Positions 1 to 9,479 of a stretch of DNA of 64,000 nt are shown piece by piece. The stretch covers positions 806,001 through 870,000 of the forward strand of contig NZ_FOJF01000003.1 of NCBI RefSeq assembly GCF_900110995.1. Reading direction: 5' to 3'. Within the stretch, counting starts at the first letter, position 1, and every line of letters starts with the position of its first letter. The position numbers and the translations under genes were made by a program. The stretch is from Chitinophaga sp. YR573 (GTDB taxonomy: Bacteria > Bacteroidota > Bacteroidia > Chitinophagales > Chitinophagaceae). The notes under the pieces were generated by a model. The model had not been told where the DNA came from. It was given only the letters and a program-made list of their open reading frames with translations, and did not search any database.

Positions 1-8
1 TTGTAAGG

Positions 9-449
9 ATGCCGAACGACCTTCGTACTTCCGCTATTGCCGTATTACTGATTATCATGGTACATGCCCTGCTCATTTACCAGGAACATCATTTCGAGAA
101 AGACTACCTGAGCTTTATGCGTAACTTCCCCTACGGCATAACACGTATCTACTTTTACTCCGTTCTCACCCATATCATCCTCTTATTACCTGAATTCACC
201 TGGTTACTGACCGCATTCAAGCCCCTGGCAGGTATCGGTTTACTATTACTGGGTATCAGCATTGCACAATTACTGCGTAGTATCTGTTACCGGAACGGTA
301 GTAGTATGCAGGTGTACCTGCCGGCTGTATTTGTTTTGTTTCTACTGTTGTTCTGGGGTATTATGTATGGTTATATGTTATGGTTGATACCAATAAACTT
401 CATTTTATCTTTCTTCCTTTTCTATCGCGGTTATTTCCGGCAGGATTAG
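9..449 (+). CDS. Small multi-pass membrane protein, unknown function
   Basis: A 146-residue protein with about four hydrophobic segments (near residues 9-25, 47-65, 72-90 and 102-136), so probably an inner-membrane protein. I do not recognise a family. The frame has no stop between the window edge and the ATG at 9, so the true start could lie upstream. However, a TAA at 4-6 in another frame, closely followed by this ATG, looks like the end of a preceding gene in the same operon. The next gene begins 66 bases downstream on the same strand. Function cannot be inferred from the neighbours. Confidence 0.6.
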   Translation: MPNDLRTSAIAVLLIIMVHALLIYQEHHFEKDYLSFMRNFPYGITRIYFYSVLTHIILLLPEFTWLLTAFKPLAGIGLLLLGISIAQLLRSICYRNGSSMQVYLPAVFVLFLLLFWGIMYGYMLWLIPINFILSFFLFYRGYFRQD

Positions 450-515
450 ACATGTATACACTTTGTACATGCCTGTAATTGGTTTTTTCCCTCCCAATGG
501 CTTTTCTTTACAGGC

Positions 516-2087
516 ATGGAGGGAAACAAAGATAAAACCTGGTACTTACTGGAGGATGCACAATTATTCTCAAAATCATTATTATGGGACCTGCAACACC
601 AGTATTTCAATGAAAAAGGTGTGGATGCATGGCGGGAAGGAGAAGTCCCTCACTACATCACCTCTAACCCAACAATCGCCAACAGTTACGCCGAAATAAT
701 ATTCTCTTTTCTGCAGGACCAACATTTTATAACAGATGATGAACCTCTTTACATCTGTGAATTGGGGGCAGGTACCGGCAGGTTTGCTTTCCATTTTCTC
801 AAACGACTACTATTATTATGTGAGCAAAACGGTATTGCTTCAACGTCCTTCTGTTATATATTAACAGACTTTACATCTGCTAATACCGCATTCTGGTTAG
901 CTCATCCTTATTTCAGCGAGTACTTTGCGAAAGGACTATCAGATGTTGCTATATGGGATGTAAATCAGTCAGAACAATTGTATCTCCATTTCAGCAAAAA
1001 GAATATCAGCGTAAGTACACTAATCCGCCCACTTGCAGTAATAGCTAATTATGTATTTGACAGTGTTCCACAGGAGTTGTACTATATTGATGATAAAAGA
1101 CAATGGTCGCAATGCCTGCTTTCTCTCATCACAGACAAAGACCCGAAGGAAATGAACGCGGCTGAAACACTGGCAAGCCTGCAATATAATTACCAGTACC
1201 GTTCGATAGAACAAGTACCACATGAAGAACCTTATCTGCAAAGAATAACAGACAATTACAAACGGCAGCTTACCAATACGCATATATTATTCCCCACAGC
1301 AGGTTTACACTGCCTGCACCGTATGAGAGCCTTGTCGAAGGAAGGTATATTATTGTTATCCGCTGACAAAGGAGATCCTTCTTTTACAGCACTGGAAAAC
1401 AAACAGCTTCCCCGTATAACCTATCATGGCAGTTTCTCTCTGAGCGTAAATTATCATTCCTTTAAAACATATTGCGAACAAAACGGGGGAATCGCTTTAT
1501 TCCCCGAAGACAAAGCGGCTTCAGTAAATGTAAACTGTTTATTACTCCTCAATGAACCAGATAAATATCTATCAACAAAACGTGCTTATCAACGGGAAGT
1601 ATTTGATTTTGGTCCGGATGATTTTTATACTATCATCAGTCATCAGTATCAATACATAGATAATATGGAGCTGCAACAGATACTGGCTTATCTGCGATTC
1701 AGTTATTACGACAGCAGACTATTCCTGTATTTTCTCCCCCGTCTCATCACGCTGGCAGAAAAATGGGATGATAACGAGAGGAATATGCTTATTAAAGCCA
1801 TTGCCAAAGTGTGGGACTCCCATTTTCCGCTTTTCGATACAACTGATCTTGCAGACCAACTCGCAGGGTTATTGTACCATATGAATGCATATGAAGCCTC
1901 GCTCATCTATTATAATCATTCAATGGCTATCTTTGGAGAAAATGCCGGCACGCTTTATAACATAGCGCTCTGTTATTACATGCTGGAACAGGATAATGAA
2001 GCTATTACCCTGTTAAAAAAAGTTATTGAAATGGATCCGGAAAATACTGAGGCTATGGATATGCTAAAATCAACCTTTAACATGTGA
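516..2087 (+). CDS. SAM-dependent methyltransferase-like protein with C-terminal TPR-like region
   Basis: A 523-residue, probably cytoplasmic protein. Residues 82-88 (ELGAGTG) form a class I methyltransferase SAM-binding motif I, and the acidic-to-TDFTSAN stretch after it fits the next strands of the fold. The family resembles putative SAM-dependent methyltransferases of the MidA/DUF185 type. The C-terminal 80 residues or so carry helical pairs with the spacing of tetratricopeptide repeats (LYNIALCYYMLEQDNEAI). Substrate unknown. The ATG at 516 is preferred because the longer overlapping frame at 463-699 is short and not protein-like. The C-terminal repeats suggest a protein partner or target; this is inference. 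Confidence 0.65.
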   Translation: MEGNKDKTWYLLEDAQLFSKSLLWDLQHQYFNEKGVDAWREGEVPHYITSNPTIANSYAEIIFSFLQDQHFITDDEPLYICELGAGTGRFAFHFLKRLLLLCEQNGIASTSFCYILTDFTSANTAFWLAHPYFSEYFAKGLSDVAIWDVNQSEQLYLHFSKKNISVSTLIRPLAVIANYVFDSVPQELYYIDDKRQWSQCLLSLITDKDPKEMNAAETLASLQYNYQYRSIEQVPHEEPYLQRITDNYKRQLTNTHILFPTAGLHCLHRMRALSKEGILLLSADKGDPSFTALENKQLPRITYHGSFSLSVNYHSFKTYCEQNGGIALFPEDKAASVNVNCLLLLNEPDKYLSTKRAYQREVFDFGPDDFYTIISHQYQYIDNMELQQILAYLRFSYYDSRLFLYFLPRLITLAEKWDDNERNMLIKAIAKVWDSHFPLFDTTDLADQLAGLLYHMNAYEASLIYYNHSMAIFGENAGTLYNIALCYYMLEQDNEAITLLKKVIEMDPENTEAMDMLKSTFNM

Positions 2088-2218
2088 ACCTTCTTTTGCT
2101 GGTAATTGGGTTTAGAGAGACTTATACAACACTCCCCGAACACTCTCACTACTCAAACTTGATGGAATAAGTATGCAACCTTTGTAAACTTTGGTCGTCT
2201 TTATAATAATCAGATACT

Positions 2219-3850
2219 ATGAGAATATATTACATCCTTATGTTGCTTTTAAGCTGTTTGCCCGGTATTGCCCAAAATACCCCCGATTCATTGCAGGTAA
2301 ACATAGATTCGATATTCAACGTATACACCAGGACCAACAGCCCGGGCGTAGCCGTTTTAATTGTAAAGGAAGGAAAGGTGATATTCGAGAAAGGCTATGG
2401 GATAGCCAACCTGGAATACGATGTCCCCGTTACACCCACCACTGTTTTTGATATCGCTTCAGTCTCAAAACAGTTCACAGGCTTTGCCATTTCAACATTA
2501 ATACAGGAAGGGAAAATATCCCCTGATGATGATATTCATAAATACCTGCCTGACGTACCGCAGTTTGGCAAAACGATCACCATCCGTAATCTTATCCATC
2601 ATACCAGCGGACTGAGAGACTGGCCCGCCACCTTACACGCCGCAGGCTGGCGCTGGGATGAAGCCTTCAGATACGAGGACATCATGCGAATGGTGCAGCA
2701 GCAACGGGAACTCGATTTTGATCCGGGTTCAAAATACTCGTATTCAAATACCGGTTATAACCTGCTGGCAGCCATCGTGGCCAAAGTAAGTGGTAAAACA
2801 TTCCCGGAATGGATTGAAGAACATATCTTCAAACCTTTGAACATGCAATCCTCACAGGTATCAGCAGACTATTCAAAAGTGATCAAAAATCTGGCTGGCT
2901 CGTATTACCCCAGCGGTAATGGATATAATAAGAGTAATGATGCACTTACGGCTTATGGTTCCAGCTCTATATTTACAACTGTAGAAGATTTATCTAAATG
3001 GGTCATTCATTTTCAACAGTCGCTGGACCAGAAAGATCCTGTTTATGTAAGGATGATTGAAACGGATACACTCAATAACAAACAAAAGATCAACTACGCC
3101 TACGGCCTGGAAGTAAACAATAATAGTATCTCACACGATGGGGGATGGGCAGGTTTTCGTACCATCATCTCCAATTATCCGGATCAAAAAATTGCTATCA
3201 TCCTGTTAAGTAATAACAGTGATTTCGATCCTTATTCCAATACGACCGCTATAAAAAAATTATTCATAAAGACTACACCTGCACCCGAACAAAAACGGGA
3301 AGACCTTAGCGCCCTGCCAACAGTGAACGTAGATACGTTATTATTGAAAAAATACACAGGTAGTTACCAGTTAGGGGTAGGGTGGTATGTCACCTTTACC
3401 CTTGAAAACGGGCAAATGATGGTACAGGCCAATGGAGAAGATAAATTCTCTACAGATGTAAAGTCTGATACTGTACTCTGGGTACCGGCCTATCATTCAT
3501 CTGTTACCTTCAGGAAGGATGCGCTCAAATACCGCAACATCATAGCCCCAAGAATCATCCCTGTTAAAGTAACCCCTTCAGAACTGAATCAATACGCAGG
3601 TACTTATTACAGCACAGAACTTGAAACAGCCTACAGGTTTTCAGTAGAGAACGGTAAACTGGTGGCGCATCATATGCGTTTAGGCGACTTTACCTTTGAA
3701 CCGGACTTTGTTACACAGGAGAGATTCAGCAGTAACAACGGGACTATAGACTTCTTCAAAGACAAACAAAAAAAGATAGCCGGCTTCAGGCTTACAAATG
3801 GAAGAATAAAAAATATACTTTTTAAGAAGACAGTGTTTACCGCTTTATAA
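2219..3850 (+). CDS. Secreted beta-lactamase/PBP-family serine hydrolase
   Basis: A 543-residue protein of the beta-lactamase-related (class C/AmpH/PBP) family. It begins with a Sec signal peptide ending near AQN (about residue 20). Catalytic signatures are present in order: SxxK as SVSK at 81-84, YxN as YSN at 175-177, and HxGG as HDGG at 306-309, the usual replacement of KTG in this family. The roughly 200 residues after the catalytic domain look like the beta-rich DUF3471-type tail of Bacteroidota homologues. Likely periplasmic peptidase or esterase on D-amino-acid or ester substrates; the precise substrate is not predictable. It appears monocistronic, 131 bases after the methyltransferase. 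Confidence 0.85.
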   Translation: MRIYYILMLLLSCLPGIAQNTPDSLQVNIDSIFNVYTRTNSPGVAVLIVKEGKVIFEKGYGIANLEYDVPVTPTTVFDIASVSKQFTGFAISTLIQEGKISPDDDIHKYLPDVPQFGKTITIRNLIHHTSGLRDWPATLHAAGWRWDEAFRYEDIMRMVQQQRELDFDPGSKYSYSNTGYNLLAAIVAKVSGKTFPEWIEEHIFKPLNMQSSQVSADYSKVIKNLAGSYYPSGNGYNKSNDALTAYGSSSIFTTVEDLSKWVIHFQQSLDQKDPVYVRMIETDTLNNKQKINYAYGLEVNNNSISHDGGWAGFRTIISNYPDQKIAIILLSNNSDFDPYSNTTAIKKLFIKTTPAPEQKREDLSALPTVNVDTLLLKKYTGSYQLGVGWYVTFTLENGQMMVQANGEDKFSTDVKSDTVLWVPAYHSSVTFRKDALKYRNIIAPRIIPVKVTPSELNQYAGTYYSTELETAYRFSVENGKLVAHHMRLGDFTFEPDFVTQERFSSNNGTIDFFKDKQKKIAGFRLTNGRIKNILFKKTVFTAL

Positions 3851-3952
3851 TATGGCACATAAAAGCCCCCAATCTTTGAAATAGATAACAATATCTATGA
3901 TTAGGATAAAGCCCGGCCCCTGATTTCATAGTTACTTTGTAAAAAAAATAAC

Positions 3953-4789
3953 ATGAAACAGAAAACATGGTTTGTCACCGGTACATCACAAGGGCTGGGA
4001 CTTGAATTAGTGCAACAACTATTAGCAAAAGGGTACAATGTAGCAGCTACTGCCCGAAATATCGATGTCCTTAAGAAAGCTGTAAATACATCTTCCAGCC
4101 AGTTTCTTCCTTTGGAAATGAACCTGCTGGATGATAACTCCATCAAGACAGCCGTTGATATAACCATCCGGCAATTCGGAAATATCGACTACCTCGTCAA
4201 TAACGCAGGATATGGCCTCATCGGCGGCATAGAAGAATCTTCCAGGGAAGAAGTACAAGCCAGCTTTGATGTAAACGTATTTGGCTTATTAGGTGTTACA
4301 AGGGCCGTCTTACCACACATGCGTACTGCCGGGTCAGGACATATATTCAACATTTCTTCTGTATTCGGATTAATCGCCGGGGCTGGCTGGGGTATTTACT
4401 GTGCTTCTAAATTCGCAGTTGAAGGGCTTTCAGAAGCACTAGCCCAGGAAGTAAAGCCCTTTGGTATAAAAGTAACCATCATCGAACCAGGCTATTTCAG
4501 AACGAATTTCCTGAAAGGTGGTTCTTTCGCTTTACCAAAACAACAGAACGATTTCTATCCGGAAGTAACAGAAACAAAACGAAAACATACAGAGGATATC
4601 TCTGGAACACAACAGGGAGACCCTGTAAAAGGAGCGGCAGTGATTATCAGCACCGGGGAAAGAGCAGATGCCCCTCTTCGTCTTTTATTAGGTTCAGATG
4701 CCCTCCAGTACGCTAACTATAAATTAGACCTGCTAAGGGCCGATTTTGACGCTAACAAAGACATCACCCTGTCAACGGACTACCAATAA
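3953..4789 (+). CDS. Short-chain dehydrogenase/reductase (SDR)
   Basis: A 278-residue classical SDR, predicted cytoplasmic NAD(P)-dependent oxidoreductase. The cofactor motif TGTSQGLG starts at residue 9, the NNAG strand motif follows near 83-86, and the catalytic YxxxK is Y149-C-A-S-K153 preceded by the NISS serine. Length and order are typical. Its 3' end overlaps the 3' end of the convergent AraC gene by 18 bases. SDR plus AraC pairing is common in Chitinophaga-like genomes and suggests the regulator controls this enzyme, but convergent orientation gives no direct proof. Substrate unknown. Confidence 0.9.
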   Translation: MKQKTWFVTGTSQGLGLELVQQLLAKGYNVAATARNIDVLKKAVNTSSSQFLPLEMNLLDDNSIKTAVDITIRQFGNIDYLVNNAGYGLIGGIEESSREEVQASFDVNVFGLLGVTRAVLPHMRTAGSGHIFNISSVFGLIAGAGWGIYCASKFAVEGLSEALAQEVKPFGIKVTIIEPGYFRTNFLKGGSFALPKQQNDFYPEVTETKRKHTEDISGTQQGDPVKGAAVIISTGERADAPLRLLLGSDALQYANYKLDLLRADFDANKDITLSTDYQ

Positions 4790-5707
4790 CCCATCCCTGT
4801 ATTTCGAAGGAGAAACACCCGTTTTCCTGTTAAAGAACAACGCAAAGTTTGCCTGTTCTGTAAAACTTAAACAGCTGCTGATTTCCTGGATATCCCAGTC
4901 AGTATATCTTAATAAAGCCTGCGCTTCATAGAGCAAACGATCCTGTATATGTGTTTTCAGGGTTTTACCTGTATGTTGTTTGATCAACGTATTGAGATAA
5001 TTAGGATGGAGATGTAACTCCTGTGCAAATTCAGCAGCTGTTTTTAACCTGATCTTATCTGCAGGACTGTTAATCACAAAAGTAGCCTCCAGCAGATTGA
5101 TGAAATCGTGCAGGTGCCGGTAGGTTTCATTCACCTGTTGATGGACCAGATGATTCCCTGCTCTTTTCCCTTCGAATAAAATCAGTTGTAATTGTAATCC
5201 AATAGCTTCCTTTTTATCCTCACGATCAGACCCATATTCCTGGTTGATTTCTCTGAAACAATCTTCTATTTTTGCAGACTCCTCCGTATTTAATGCTATC
5301 ACAGATTTATCTGCTTTAAAAAACGGATAATTCCTGAGAGCATCCTGTAAATAAGAAAAGCTATTCAGGTAATCTAAATGAAACAAACAAAAATGTCCTT
5401 CATGATCTCCTGATTTATTCTTCCAGGATATGATATTATCAGGATGTATAAACGCAATCGCCGGTTTATTTATAACATATTCATTCAAGCCAATTGTAAG
5501 CACAGCTTCTCCTTTGGTAACATGCAATATCTTGTAAAACTTTCTTCTGTTGGGAGACATGTAATCAATAGGCGGATTTTCTTTTCTATTATAAATGTGA
5601 AATGATCTTTCCAGAAAATCCTGTTGTACTACAGGCGTAGCGCTACCTTCAAAAAAGAATGGCGTAAAATCATTAAGATCCAGTAGCGGAATAGAAGAAG
5701 AATTCAT
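4772..5707 (-). CDS. AraC-family transcriptional regulator
   Basis: A 311-residue regulator. The N-terminal 180 or so residues form a cupin-like sensing domain (LHVTKGEAVLTIGLNEYVI, AIAFIHPDNI). The C-terminal 100 residues carry the two helix-turn-helix units of AraC/XylS proteins (AAEFAQELHLHPNYLNTLIK, then WDIQEISSCLSFTEQANFAL). It lies tail-to-tail with the SDR gene, the two stop regions overlapping by 18 bases, which could create antisense interference. A TAACTTTA element ends four bases before the ATG, so the transcript may be leaderless. The ligand is unknown. Confidence 0.88.
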   Translation of the reverse strand: MNSSSIPLLDLNDFTPFFFEGSATPVVQQDFLERSFHIYNRKENPPIDYMSPNRRKFYKILHVTKGEAVLTIGLNEYVINKPAIAFIHPDNIISWKNKSGDHEGHFCLFHLDYLNSFSYLQDALRNYPFFKADKSVIALNTEESAKIEDCFREINQEYGSDREDKKEAIGLQLQLILFEGKRAGNHLVHQQVNETYRHLHDFINLLEATFVINSPADKIRLKTAAEFAQELHLHPNYLNTLIKQHTGKTLKTHIQDRLLYEAQALLRYTDWDIQEISSCLSFTEQANFALFFNRKTGVSPSKYRDGLLVVR

Positions 5708-5711
5708 GCAC

Positions 5712-5719
5712 TAAAGTTA
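5712..5719 (-). promoter_or_regulatory. Candidate -7 promoter element (TAACTTTA)
   Basis: Read on the minus strand this is TAACTTTA, seven of eight matches to the Bacteroidota -7 consensus TAnnTTTG. It ends four bases before the AraC start codon, the same geometry as at 16955-16962 and 29160-29167. Transcription would begin at or very near the ATG. Confidence 0.35.
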
Positions 5720-5809
5720 CATAATTATATACCTGAAAAAGAAGAGTGCTGGTTGTTATTGAGAGAATTTGCTAAATTAGCACTCCTCTTACAATTATAA
5801 CTACCAACA

Positions 5810-6709
5810 TTGAACACAAAAACTGTATTATTAAAATCTTTACTACTGAATAAGTTTCCCTCCGGATCTGCTATTAATTACCATAATGGGAAATTATATC
5901 TAACAGGAGATGATGCTAATAATATGCTGGTACTTGATACTGATTACCAGGAAATTGATGCAATAAGGCTTTTTGATTATTCAGAAAAAAGGATTCCCAA
6001 AGCTGAAAAAACCGACTTTGAAACAGCTGTATTAGTAAATGTAAATGATCAGATTCATTTACTCATTTTGGGATCAGCATCACGTAAAGAAAGAGAAAAG
6101 GGAATGCTGATTCCGATAGCTGATGCCAGCCTTCCCCAACCATTTTCCTATGCGGAGTTTATAAAGAGGGTAAAGATGAAAGGGATTGGGGAAATAAATA
6201 TAGAGGGAGCTACCTGCATCGGAGATCATCTTATTATAAGTAACCGTGGGAATAACGCTAACCGCGAGAATCATCTTATTATAACGGAAAAGAACTTTTG
6301 GCTCCGGCAAAACGAAGCAGTCCTTTCTATATTGCCAGTTGTAATACCTTTCAATACCAGAGAATTTCCCGGGATTTCAGAGCTGTGTTATGTGGAATCA
6401 AAGGACATCCTGTTGTTTACAATGTCCAGTGAGGCTACTAATAACGCTTATGACGATGGCGTTATTGGTGATAGTTATATCGGATGGGTGAATGATATTA
6501 ATCAAAAACTACAACAGCCTGATATAATGCTGGACGGATTGATTAACCTCTCTGAGGTGGATGCAGCCTTTAAAAGTGAAAAAATAGAAGGGGTTTGCGT
6601 GGAGTCTGTTAATGGAAATGAACTGATACTTCATTTAATTGCTGACAATGATCAGGGTGAAAGCAGGCTATTTAATGTCAAAATGCTGATGGAAGCGTCA
6701 GGAAATTAA
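5810..6709 (+). CDS. Conserved hypothetical protein, probable beta-propeller
   Basis: A 299-residue protein with no signal peptide, starting at TTG because no ATG lies near the N-terminus. The sequence has repeated short beta strands with turns (NYHNGKLYLTGDDANNMLVLD; INIEGATCIGDHLIISNRGNN; KIEGVCVESVNGNELILHLIADND), which fits a propeller-like fold resembling phytase or YjiK/SdiA-like esterase propellers. Similar unnamed domains occur in Bacteroidota. No catalytic motif is recognised. It is divergent from the AraC gene across 102 bases and stands 38 bases before the M20 hydrolase gene, so these two may be cotranscribed. Confidence 0.65.
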   Translation: MNTKTVLLKSLLLNKFPSGSAINYHNGKLYLTGDDANNMLVLDTDYQEIDAIRLFDYSEKRIPKAEKTDFETAVLVNVNDQIHLLILGSASRKEREKGMLIPIADASLPQPFSYAEFIKRVKMKGIGEINIEGATCIGDHLIISNRGNNANRENHLIITEKNFWLRQNEAVLSILPVVIPFNTREFPGISELCYVESKDILLFTMSSEATNNAYDDGVIGDSYIGWVNDINQKLQQPDIMLDGLINLSEVDAAFKSEKIEGVCVESVNGNELILHLIADNDQGESRLFNVKMLMEASGN

Positions 6710-6747
6710 TCAGATTATTCTTATCTTGACTACTCTAAATACAGCCT

Positions 6748-8040
6748 ATGAAAATATCAACCATTCTATTACTAATGTCAGTAGTGCCTGCATTTGCACA
6801 AAACGCTGAAGTCAGTAAAAAGGCGGATGCATTAAAAGACCAGGTCATCACCTGGCGCCGCGATTTTCACGAACATCCGGAGCTTGGTAACCATGAAGTA
6901 CGTACGTCAGCCATTATTGCCAAACATCTGCAATCGCTGGGTATAGAAGTACAAACAGGCATCGCTACAACCGGAGTGGTCGGTATTTTAAAAGGAGGCA
7001 AACCAGGCCCTGTAGTCGCTTTACGCGCAGACATGGACGGTCTGCCGGTAACCGAACGTACGCCAGTACCTTTCGCCTCAAAAGTAAGGAGCACCTATAA
7101 TGGTCAGGAAGTGGGTGTCATGCATGCCTGTGGACACGATACACATATGGCTATCCTAATGGGTGTAGCCCAGGTGCTTTCATCCATGAAAAGTGAATTA
7201 CATGGTACCGTTAAGTTCATTTTTCAGCCAGCCGAAGAAGGAGTAGAACCCGGCCAGAAGGGCGGGGCAGAAGAGATGGTAAAACAAGGCGTACTTGAAA
7301 ACCCTAAAGTAGACGTTATATTTGGCTTACATATTAATTCACAGACAGAAGTCGGCAAAATAGGCTATCGCCCGGGTGGTACAATGGCAGGCGTTGACGA
7401 CATGCAGATTATCGTAAAAGGAAGGTCTGCCCATGGCGCTTATCCCTGGTCCAGCGTAGACCCTATTGTTGTCTCTGCAGAGATCATAAACAGCCTGCAG
7501 ACAATAGTAAGCCGTAATATCAATGTCACCGAAAACCCTGCCGTAGTAACTATCGGCGCTATTAATGGTGGTAACCGCTCAAACATCATCCCGGAAAAAG
7601 TGGAAATGTTAGGCACTTTACGCTCCCTTACTCCGGCCGACGAAAAACAACTGGTTTACCGGGTAACACAAATTGCTACCAAGACTGCCGAAGCACTGGG
7701 TGCTACTGCCGAAGTTAAAATACCTTACAGCAACCATTACCCGGTTACTTTTAATGACCTGGAACTTACCCGGAAAATGTTACCAACTTTACAAAAAACA
7801 GCCGGTACAGAAAATGTATTATTGCGCCCACCAGTAACCGGTGCAGAAGACTTCAGTTTCTACCAGGAAAAAGTACCCGGACTATTTTTCTTCTTAGGAG
7901 GAATGCCTAAAGGCGAGGATCCGCTTAAAGCACCCTCTCATCATACCCCTGATTTCTTTATCGATGAAAGTGGTTTCACTTTAGGTGTAAAGACATTGTG
8001 TAATTTAACACTTGATTATATGGCAGGAAAATCGCTTTAA
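6748..8040 (+). CDS. Secreted M20-family amidohydrolase
   Basis: A 430-residue metal-dependent amidohydrolase of the M20D (hippurate hydrolase / N-acyl-amino-acid amidohydrolase) group. A short Sec signal peptide ends near AFAQ (residue 18). Metal-binding landmarks include RRDFHEHPELG near residues 37-47, RADMDGLP, HACGHDTHM starting at H126, and the PAEEG glutamate pair. The dimerisation insert lies in the middle (MAGVDDMQIIVKG onward). Likely releases amino acids from N-acyl conjugates or peptides in the periplasm. A hairpin overlaps the stop codon and probably ends the transcript. Confidence 0.9.
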   Translation: MKISTILLLMSVVPAFAQNAEVSKKADALKDQVITWRRDFHEHPELGNHEVRTSAIIAKHLQSLGIEVQTGIATTGVVGILKGGKPGPVVALRADMDGLPVTERTPVPFASKVRSTYNGQEVGVMHACGHDTHMAILMGVAQVLSSMKSELHGTVKFIFQPAEEGVEPGQKGGAEEMVKQGVLENPKVDVIFGLHINSQTEVGKIGYRPGGTMAGVDDMQIIVKGRSAHGAYPWSSVDPIVVSAEIINSLQTIVSRNINVTENPAVVTIGAINGGNRSNIIPEKVEMLGTLRSLTPADEKQLVYRVTQIATKTAEALGATAEVKIPYSNHYPVTFNDLELTRKMLPTLQKTAGTENVLLRPPVTGAEDFSFYQEKVPGLFFFLGGMPKGEDPLKAPSHHTPDFFIDESGFTLGVKTLCNLTLDYMAGKSL

Positions 8041-8050
8041 TAGCGATTTT
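8028..8050 (+). terminator. Hairpin overlapping the M20 gene stop codon
   Basis: AAAATCGCT (8028-8036) pairs perfectly with AGCGATTTT (8042-8050) around a five-base loop that contains the TAA stop. The 3' arm ends in four T residues. This resembles an intrinsic terminator with a short U tract. Confidence 0.5.
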
Positions 8051-8090
8051 CAATGCCATCATAACGACAGTCAATTTGAAAAGGTTAAAA

Positions 8091-8110
8091 AATATCCTGT
8101 TATGGATATT
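8091..8110. promoter_or_regulatory. Inverted repeat upstream of the Cys-rich peptide gene
   Basis: AATATCC (8091-8097) and GGATATT (8104-8110) form a perfect 7-bp inverted repeat around TGTTAT, 126 bases before the small peptide gene. It has the size of a dimeric regulator site. The core ATCCTGTTatGGAT is similar to the ATCCTGTTGGAT half of the HxlR-adjacent palindrome at 20023-20058, which may be chance. Confidence 0.3.
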
Positions 8111-8236
8111 GTAAAATTCAAAAGTATTTCTTAGTTTCACTCAACAGAATATCTCAACATAATCTAAATCTTAACCCATAACCCTGTAGTATTCACTTGT
8201 ACATATTGATCATTTTTTAAAACCCAAAAAGAAAAC

Positions 8237-8401
8237 ATGAAAAAGTTAGTTTTCCTCCTTTTTGTGCTTGCTGTTGGCACAACTGTAGCCGTTGCTGTTA
8301 AGGCAAATCAATCCAAAAGAATCGCTTATTGCCATTGTGAACCTGATCTGAAATGTAATTCCACTGGCGCCTGGGGTATCAAAACACAGCTCTGCCCCTG
8401 A
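8237..8401 (+). CDS. Small exported cysteine-rich peptide (54 residues)
   Basis: A 54-residue reading frame with a clear Sec signal: positively charged MKK start, hydrophobic residues 4-21, then KANQ. The mature part of about 30 residues holds four cysteines (C32, C34, C40, C53) in YCHCEPDLKC and QLCP. It opens a same-strand set with the propeller-like gene 8466-9479 and the MauE-like gene. Small secreted peptides next to six-bladed propeller genes are known in Bacteroidota (the NVEALA/BF-type peptides), but this one does not obviously match that motif. Disulfide formation by the neighbouring MauE-like protein is inference. An A-rich region (AAAAAGAAAAC) precedes the ATG, typical for this phylum. 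Confidence 0.65.
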   Translation: MKKLVFLLFVLAVGTTVAVAVKANQSKRIAYCHCEPDLKCNSTGAWGIKTQLCP

Positions 8402-8465
8402 GAAATTGAATTACTTATTCCATTAAATTTAAAAGGTTAAAGGCTGCCCTTGCAGCCTTATCTTT

Positions 8466-9479
8466 ATGAAAAGAGATTTGCTGATACTATTTGCGCTGTT
8501 ATGCTGCGCAATGATCACTACGTATATCCTTGCTAAAGGAGCCGAACCCGATAGAATATTTACAAGCCATACAAGGAATTACGATAGATTCACATTGCAG
8601 TCTGTCGATACTGTTTTATTTCCGGGCAGGGTAAGTATTATGAAAGCGGCACAAGGCAATATCTATGGATATGTATATAGTAAGAAAACCATTTTCAGAT
8701 ACAATACAGATCTGCACCAGACAGATTCTTTCTTCACGAACAGTATATTACCACTGGATATAGTGACCAGACTGGAAGTAGATACCAGCACACATACGTT
8801 TTACATCTTCGACGATACAGGGAAAAAGATCATTACTTACCAGCCTGGCAGCGGGAAACTGGATAGTATTATGTATCCTGATACTGCACGTGCATACAAG
8901 GATATCTCTCACACTGCTTATATGATTACGAGCTTCGATACCAGTAAAAAAGTAGCACAGCTAAAACTAAGAAACTTCAACGCTCCTGCACTGGATACTA
9001 CCTTATATGAATTCCGCCGTTTTGAAGATGGAGGACTTTCCGCAGATGGTTTTTACACCAGGAATACCCGTAATCACTTTTATATTCCATTTTATAATGG
9101 AGGAATAATCAGGTATGATGAAGCAAATAACAACATCAAACTGATGCATACCATTGATAATACACCACCCTTGAATGTTGCAGTACCAAGCGGTAACATA
9201 TACACAAGGTCCAGTAAATCTATTGTAGTTAATTCCACCGCCACTGCCGACGATCAATACCTCTATATACTCTCTTATGTATTATCAGAAGATGCTGTAG
9301 CCAGCAATTACAAAGGTCCGGCAGTAGATGTATATAATATTCAGAACGGTGACTATGAAGGTAGTTTCAGATTCCCTGGTTACCAGAGTAAACCTGTATT
9401 GCAACTCGCCAAAAGTGCAGATACACTGATCGCTGTTTATGAAAACAACATTCTCCTTTTTAAGCTGACAAGCAAATGA
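8466..9479 (+). CDS. Membrane-anchored or exported beta-propeller-like protein
   Basis: A 337-residue protein. Residues 4-23 form a hydrophobic anchor or uncleaved signal, followed by a periplasmic domain rich in beta strands and repeated phrases such as GNIYGYVYSKKTIFRYN, RYDEANNNIKLMH and VYNIQNGDYEGSFRFPGY, as in six-bladed TolB-like/BF3350-type propellers. Its stop overlaps the start of the MauE-like gene by four bases (9476-9479), so the two are translationally coupled. It starts 64 bases after the Cys-rich peptide gene. The coupling suggests joint action of propeller, peptide and membrane protein; the role itself is unknown. Confidence 0.7.
   Translation: MKRDLLILFALLCCAMITTYILAKGAEPDRIFTSHTRNYDRFTLQSVDTVLFPGRVSIMKAAQGNIYGYVYSKKTIFRYNTDLHQTDSFFTNSILPLDIVTRLEVDTSTHTFYIFDDTGKKIITYQPGSGKLDSIMYPDTARAYKDISHTAYMITSFDTSKKVAQLKLRNFNAPALDTTLYEFRRFEDGGLSADGFYTRNTRNHFYIPFYNGGIIRYDEANNNIKLMHTIDNTPPLNVAVPSGNIYTRSSKSIVVNSTATADDQYLYILSYVLSEDAVASNYKGPAVDVYNIQNGDYEGSFRFPGYQSKPVLQLAKSADTLIAVYENNILLFKLTSK

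Noticed and set aside
463-699. 78-codon frame overlapping the methyltransferase start
   Set aside because: It runs in another frame over the start of a gene with a clear SAM-binding motif and has no domain-like features.
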